From the NCBI GenBank assembly GCA_025454095.1, contig JALOPC010000216.1:1-8101 (forward strand): 8,101 nt of DNA, read 5' to 3'. Positions 6,780-8,101 of this stretch are shown one piece after another (within the stretch, counting starts at the first letter, position 1; the number at the start of each line of letters is the position of its first letter). The notes under the pieces are model-generated. The model saw nothing but the letters and a program-made list of their open reading frames with translations, ran no database searches and was not told the origin of the DNA. The position numbers and the translations under genes are program-made. Origin of the DNA: Syntrophales bacterium. GTDB lineage: Bacteria > Desulfobacterota > Syntrophia > Syntrophales > UBA2192.

Positions 6780-7150
6780 TACTTCGTCTCCCTGAGGACA
6801 CTCTGGAGTCCCCTGAACTTGCGCGCCAGCATCTCGACGGCGGCGTTGTGCATGAGGTGGTTCTCGGCGATCGACACCATCTCCTTGTCCAGGCTCACCT
6901 GGTCGCCCGTGCGCACCACGGAAAGGCTCCCTCCCGGCGTCTGGGCAGGCAAATGTTTCCCGTGGGTCCGGGCCACGCGGACACCCTTCTGCTGCATCGA
7001 GGCGATCAGGTTCTGAAAGTCGACGTCCTTGGGCTCGTAGCCCGGGGTGTCGATGTTGGACACGTTGGAGGCCAGGACTTGGTGCCGCTGCGACCGGGCG
7101 CCCACGAGGTCCGAGAGCATGCCGACCGTTTTGCTGAAGAGGCTGTTCAT
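6779..7150 (-). CDS. flgB: Flagellar proximal rod protein FlgB
   Basis: A 123-residue rod protein of normal length. It carries the rod-family motif QVLASNVSNIDTPGYEPKDVDF (24-45) and the conserved C-terminal helix DKEMVSIAENHLMHNAAVEMLARKFRGLQSVLRE (88-121). Start chosen at 7150: the frame continues upstream to 7228, but those 26 extra residues are not family-like and would begin ahead of the sigma-54 transcription start. A purine-rich GGGGAAAA about 8-14 bases before the ATG is the only ribosome-binding candidate and is modest. First gene of the operon; its stop codon shares one base with the flgC start, indicating coupled translation. Confidence 0.96.
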   Translation of the reverse strand: MNSLFSKTVGMLSDLVGARSQRHQVLASNVSNIDTPGYEPKDVDFQNLIASMQQKGVRVARTHGKHLPAQTPGGSLSVVRTGDQVSLDKEMVSIAENHLMHNAAVEMLARKFRGLQSVLRETK

Positions 7151-7189
7151 GCAGATTTTTCCCCGTTCTAAGAATCCACGGGAAAACTT

Positions 7190-7205
7190 TGCAAGGCATG
7201 TGCCA
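7190..7205 (-). promoter_or_regulatory. Sigma-54 promoter of the flgB operon
   Basis: On the minus strand the sequence reads TGGCAC (7205-7200), five bases, then TTGCA (7194-7190). This matches the RpoN -24/-12 consensus, with the invariant GG and GC separated by exactly ten bases. Transcription should begin about a dozen bases further on, near 7178-7180, leaving a leader of about 30 bases before the flgB ATG. The bases just upstream are T-rich, as is often seen at such promoters. It needs an AAA+ activator, and one is encoded directly upstream. Between this site and the activator gene (7206-7366) no convincing enhancer palindrome, terminator or gene is seen; a loose AACCGG/CCGGTT pair at 7271-7276 and 7302-7307 is the only dyad noted. 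Confidence 0.9.
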
Positions 7206-7366
7206 AAGAAAAGTACACGGAGAAACAAGCAGATAGGCCATTTTGGGACGGTGGGGAGGAAGCGCTCGAAAACCGGGTCTGCGGTGCCTTCGGATTCAGT
7301 GCCGGTTATGCATTACGGCCGGTCGAGACGGCAGGCGTCAGGAACGAAACCATGGGCAGGGGATGC

Positions 7367-7394
7367 CTGGACTCTGGACCCTGGACCCTTTCCT
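7367..7394. repeat. Heptamer tandem array after the activator gene
   Basis: Consecutive 7-base units on the plus strand: CTGGACT, CTGGACC, CTGGACC and a degraded CTTTCCT. The array abuts the activator stop codon (its last base is the first base of the stop triplet). Same period as the arrays in the fliF-fliG gap but a different unit. Confidence 0.75.
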
Positions 7395-8101
7395 CAGGCC
7401 TCGGCCCCGATATCCGGCGAGCCCGGATCGAGTTTGTACTCGTTGAGCTTGTTGCGCATGGTCCTCACGCTGATCCCCCTGGTCTTGTTCCCCTTGACCT
7501 TCTTCAGGGTGCTGAAGATCAGATTCCTCTCCATGTCGCGCAGGGTCGTCGCCTCGCCCGGTTCAACGGGCTGCGATGCCTGCGCCGAGGGCCCTTCCGC
7601 CCCCGCCGCGACTTCGCTGCCATCGAGGTCGAGATGCTGCGGCGCGAGCGTGTCGCCCCGGCAGACGAGGACGGCGCGCTCGATCACGTTCTCCAGCTCC
7701 CGCACATTGCCGGGCCAGGGGTAGGCGGCAAGCGCCGCGAGGGTCTCGGCGGCGAGGACCGGCCTCTTCCGGCCGTTCTCGGCGGCATACTTCGCCAGGA
7801 AGTGCCCCGCCAGGGCCGCGATGTCGCCCTTGCGCTGCCTCAGCGGCGGGACGCGGACGGGGATCACGTTGAGCCGGTAGTAGAGGTCCTCGCGGAATTT
7901 CTTTTCCTGGATGCACTTCTTCAGGTCCGCATTGGTCGTCGCGATGATCCGCGCGTCCACGGGAATGGGGTCTTTCCCGCCCAGGCGGTCGATCTCGGAC
8001 TCCTGGATCACCCGCAGGAGCTTCGCCTGCAGGGGCATGTCCATCTCGCTCACTTCGTCGAGCAGCAGCGTTCCCCGGTCCGCCAGCTCGAACTTGCCGA
8101 T
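7394..8101 (-). CDS. Sigma-54-dependent activator (NtrC/FlrC type), C-terminal 235 residues; start outside window
   Basis: The frame is open to the window edge, so the receiver or other N-terminal domain, Walker A and GAFTGA loop are not visible. What is visible starts in the AAA+ core at GKFELADRGTLLLDEVSEM (Walker B), continues with IATTNADL (sensor I), KFREDLYYRLNVIPVRVPPLRQRKGDI (arginine-finger region) and YPWPGNVRELENVIERAVL (sensor II). A Gly/Ala/Glu-rich linker leads to a Fis-like C-terminus, TTLRDMERNLIFSTLKKVKGNKTRGISVRTMRNKLNEYKL. Such proteins remodel RpoN holoenzyme at -24/-12 promoters; lying directly upstream of the flgB sigma-54 promoter on the same strand, this one is the probable flagellar master or mid-level activator. 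Odd point: compared with Fis and NtrC relatives, five residues (usually AARLL-like) are missing between TR and GIS in the helix-turn-helix. FlrC, FleR, FlgR and plain NtrC-type names cannot be separated without the N-terminus. Confidence 0.93.
   Translation of the reverse strand: MGKFELADRGTLLLDEVSEMDMPLQAKLLRVIQESEIDRLGGKDPIPVDARIIATTNADLKKCIQEKKFREDLYYRLNVIPVRVPPLRQRKGDIAALAGHFLAKYAAENGRKRPVLAAETLAALAAYPWPGNVRELENVIERAVLVCRGDTLAPQHLDLDGSEVAAGAEGPSAQASQPVEPGEATTLRDMERNLIFSTLKKVKGNKTRGISVRTMRNKLNEYKLDPGSPDIGAEA

Noticed and set aside
7151..7228. Upstream extension of flgB to a start at 7228
   Set aside because: The 26 added residues are unlike FlgB N-termini and the extension begins upstream of the sigma-54 promoter, outside the expected transcript.
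6780..7241. Upstream extension of flgC to 7241
   Set aside because: It overlaps all of flgB in another frame; the family N-terminus, ribosome-binding site and TAATG junction give the start at 6779.
7394..8101. Activator as a pseudogene because of the shortened helix-turn-helix
   Set aside because: The frame is intact to the edge and all visible AAA+ motifs are preserved; the missing residues are in-frame and could leave a working ATPase. Recorded as a finding instead.

Overview
The window is a single flagellar basal-body and export gene cluster read entirely on the minus strand, from the right edge to the left. DNA is GC-rich with a strong codon bias, which produces long meaningless open frames on the plus strand. 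The gene content (sigma-54 promoter, NtrC/FlrC-type activator, flgBC-fliEFGHIJ, MotE-like protein), together with short tandem-repeat arrays between genes, suggests a Gram-negative bacterium of the old Deltaproteobacteria (Desulfobacterota, perhaps Syntrophales-like). That placement is an inference from overall look, not from a database comparison.

Layout in transcription order: (1) 8101-7394, C-terminal part of a sigma-54-dependent activator whose first part lies outside the window; (2) 7393-7151, a 243-base gap with a heptamer array at its upstream end and a near-perfect sigma-54 promoter (TGGCAC-N5-TTGCA) about 40-55 bases before flgB; (3) flgB and flgC (proximal rod), joined stop-to-start; (4) fliE (rod/MS-ring adaptor); (5) fliF (MS ring); (6) fliG (rotor switch protein); (7) fliH, fliI, fliJ (soluble export ATPase complex); (8) a MotE/MgtE_N-like membrane-anchored coiled-coil protein; (9) a strong intrinsic terminator at 11-50 that closes the unit.

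The genes form one functional module. FliF builds the MS ring, FliG sits on its cytoplasmic face and takes torque from the stator, FliE links ring to rod, FlgB and FlgC are the first rod subunits exported, and FliH/FliI/FliJ energise and gate that export. The activator next door is the natural candidate to switch on the sigma-54 promoter before flgB, giving an early (class II/III type) flagellar operon.

No novel system was found. The two points most worth a second look are that the Fis-type helix-turn-helix of the activator appears to lack five residues (one helix turn or more) that the family normally has, and that nearly every gene gap over 30 bases carries a short-period (7-, 8- or 9-base) degenerate tandem array, including two opposed arrays between fliF and fliG and the same nonamer in opposite orientations at 51-86 and 2495-2530.
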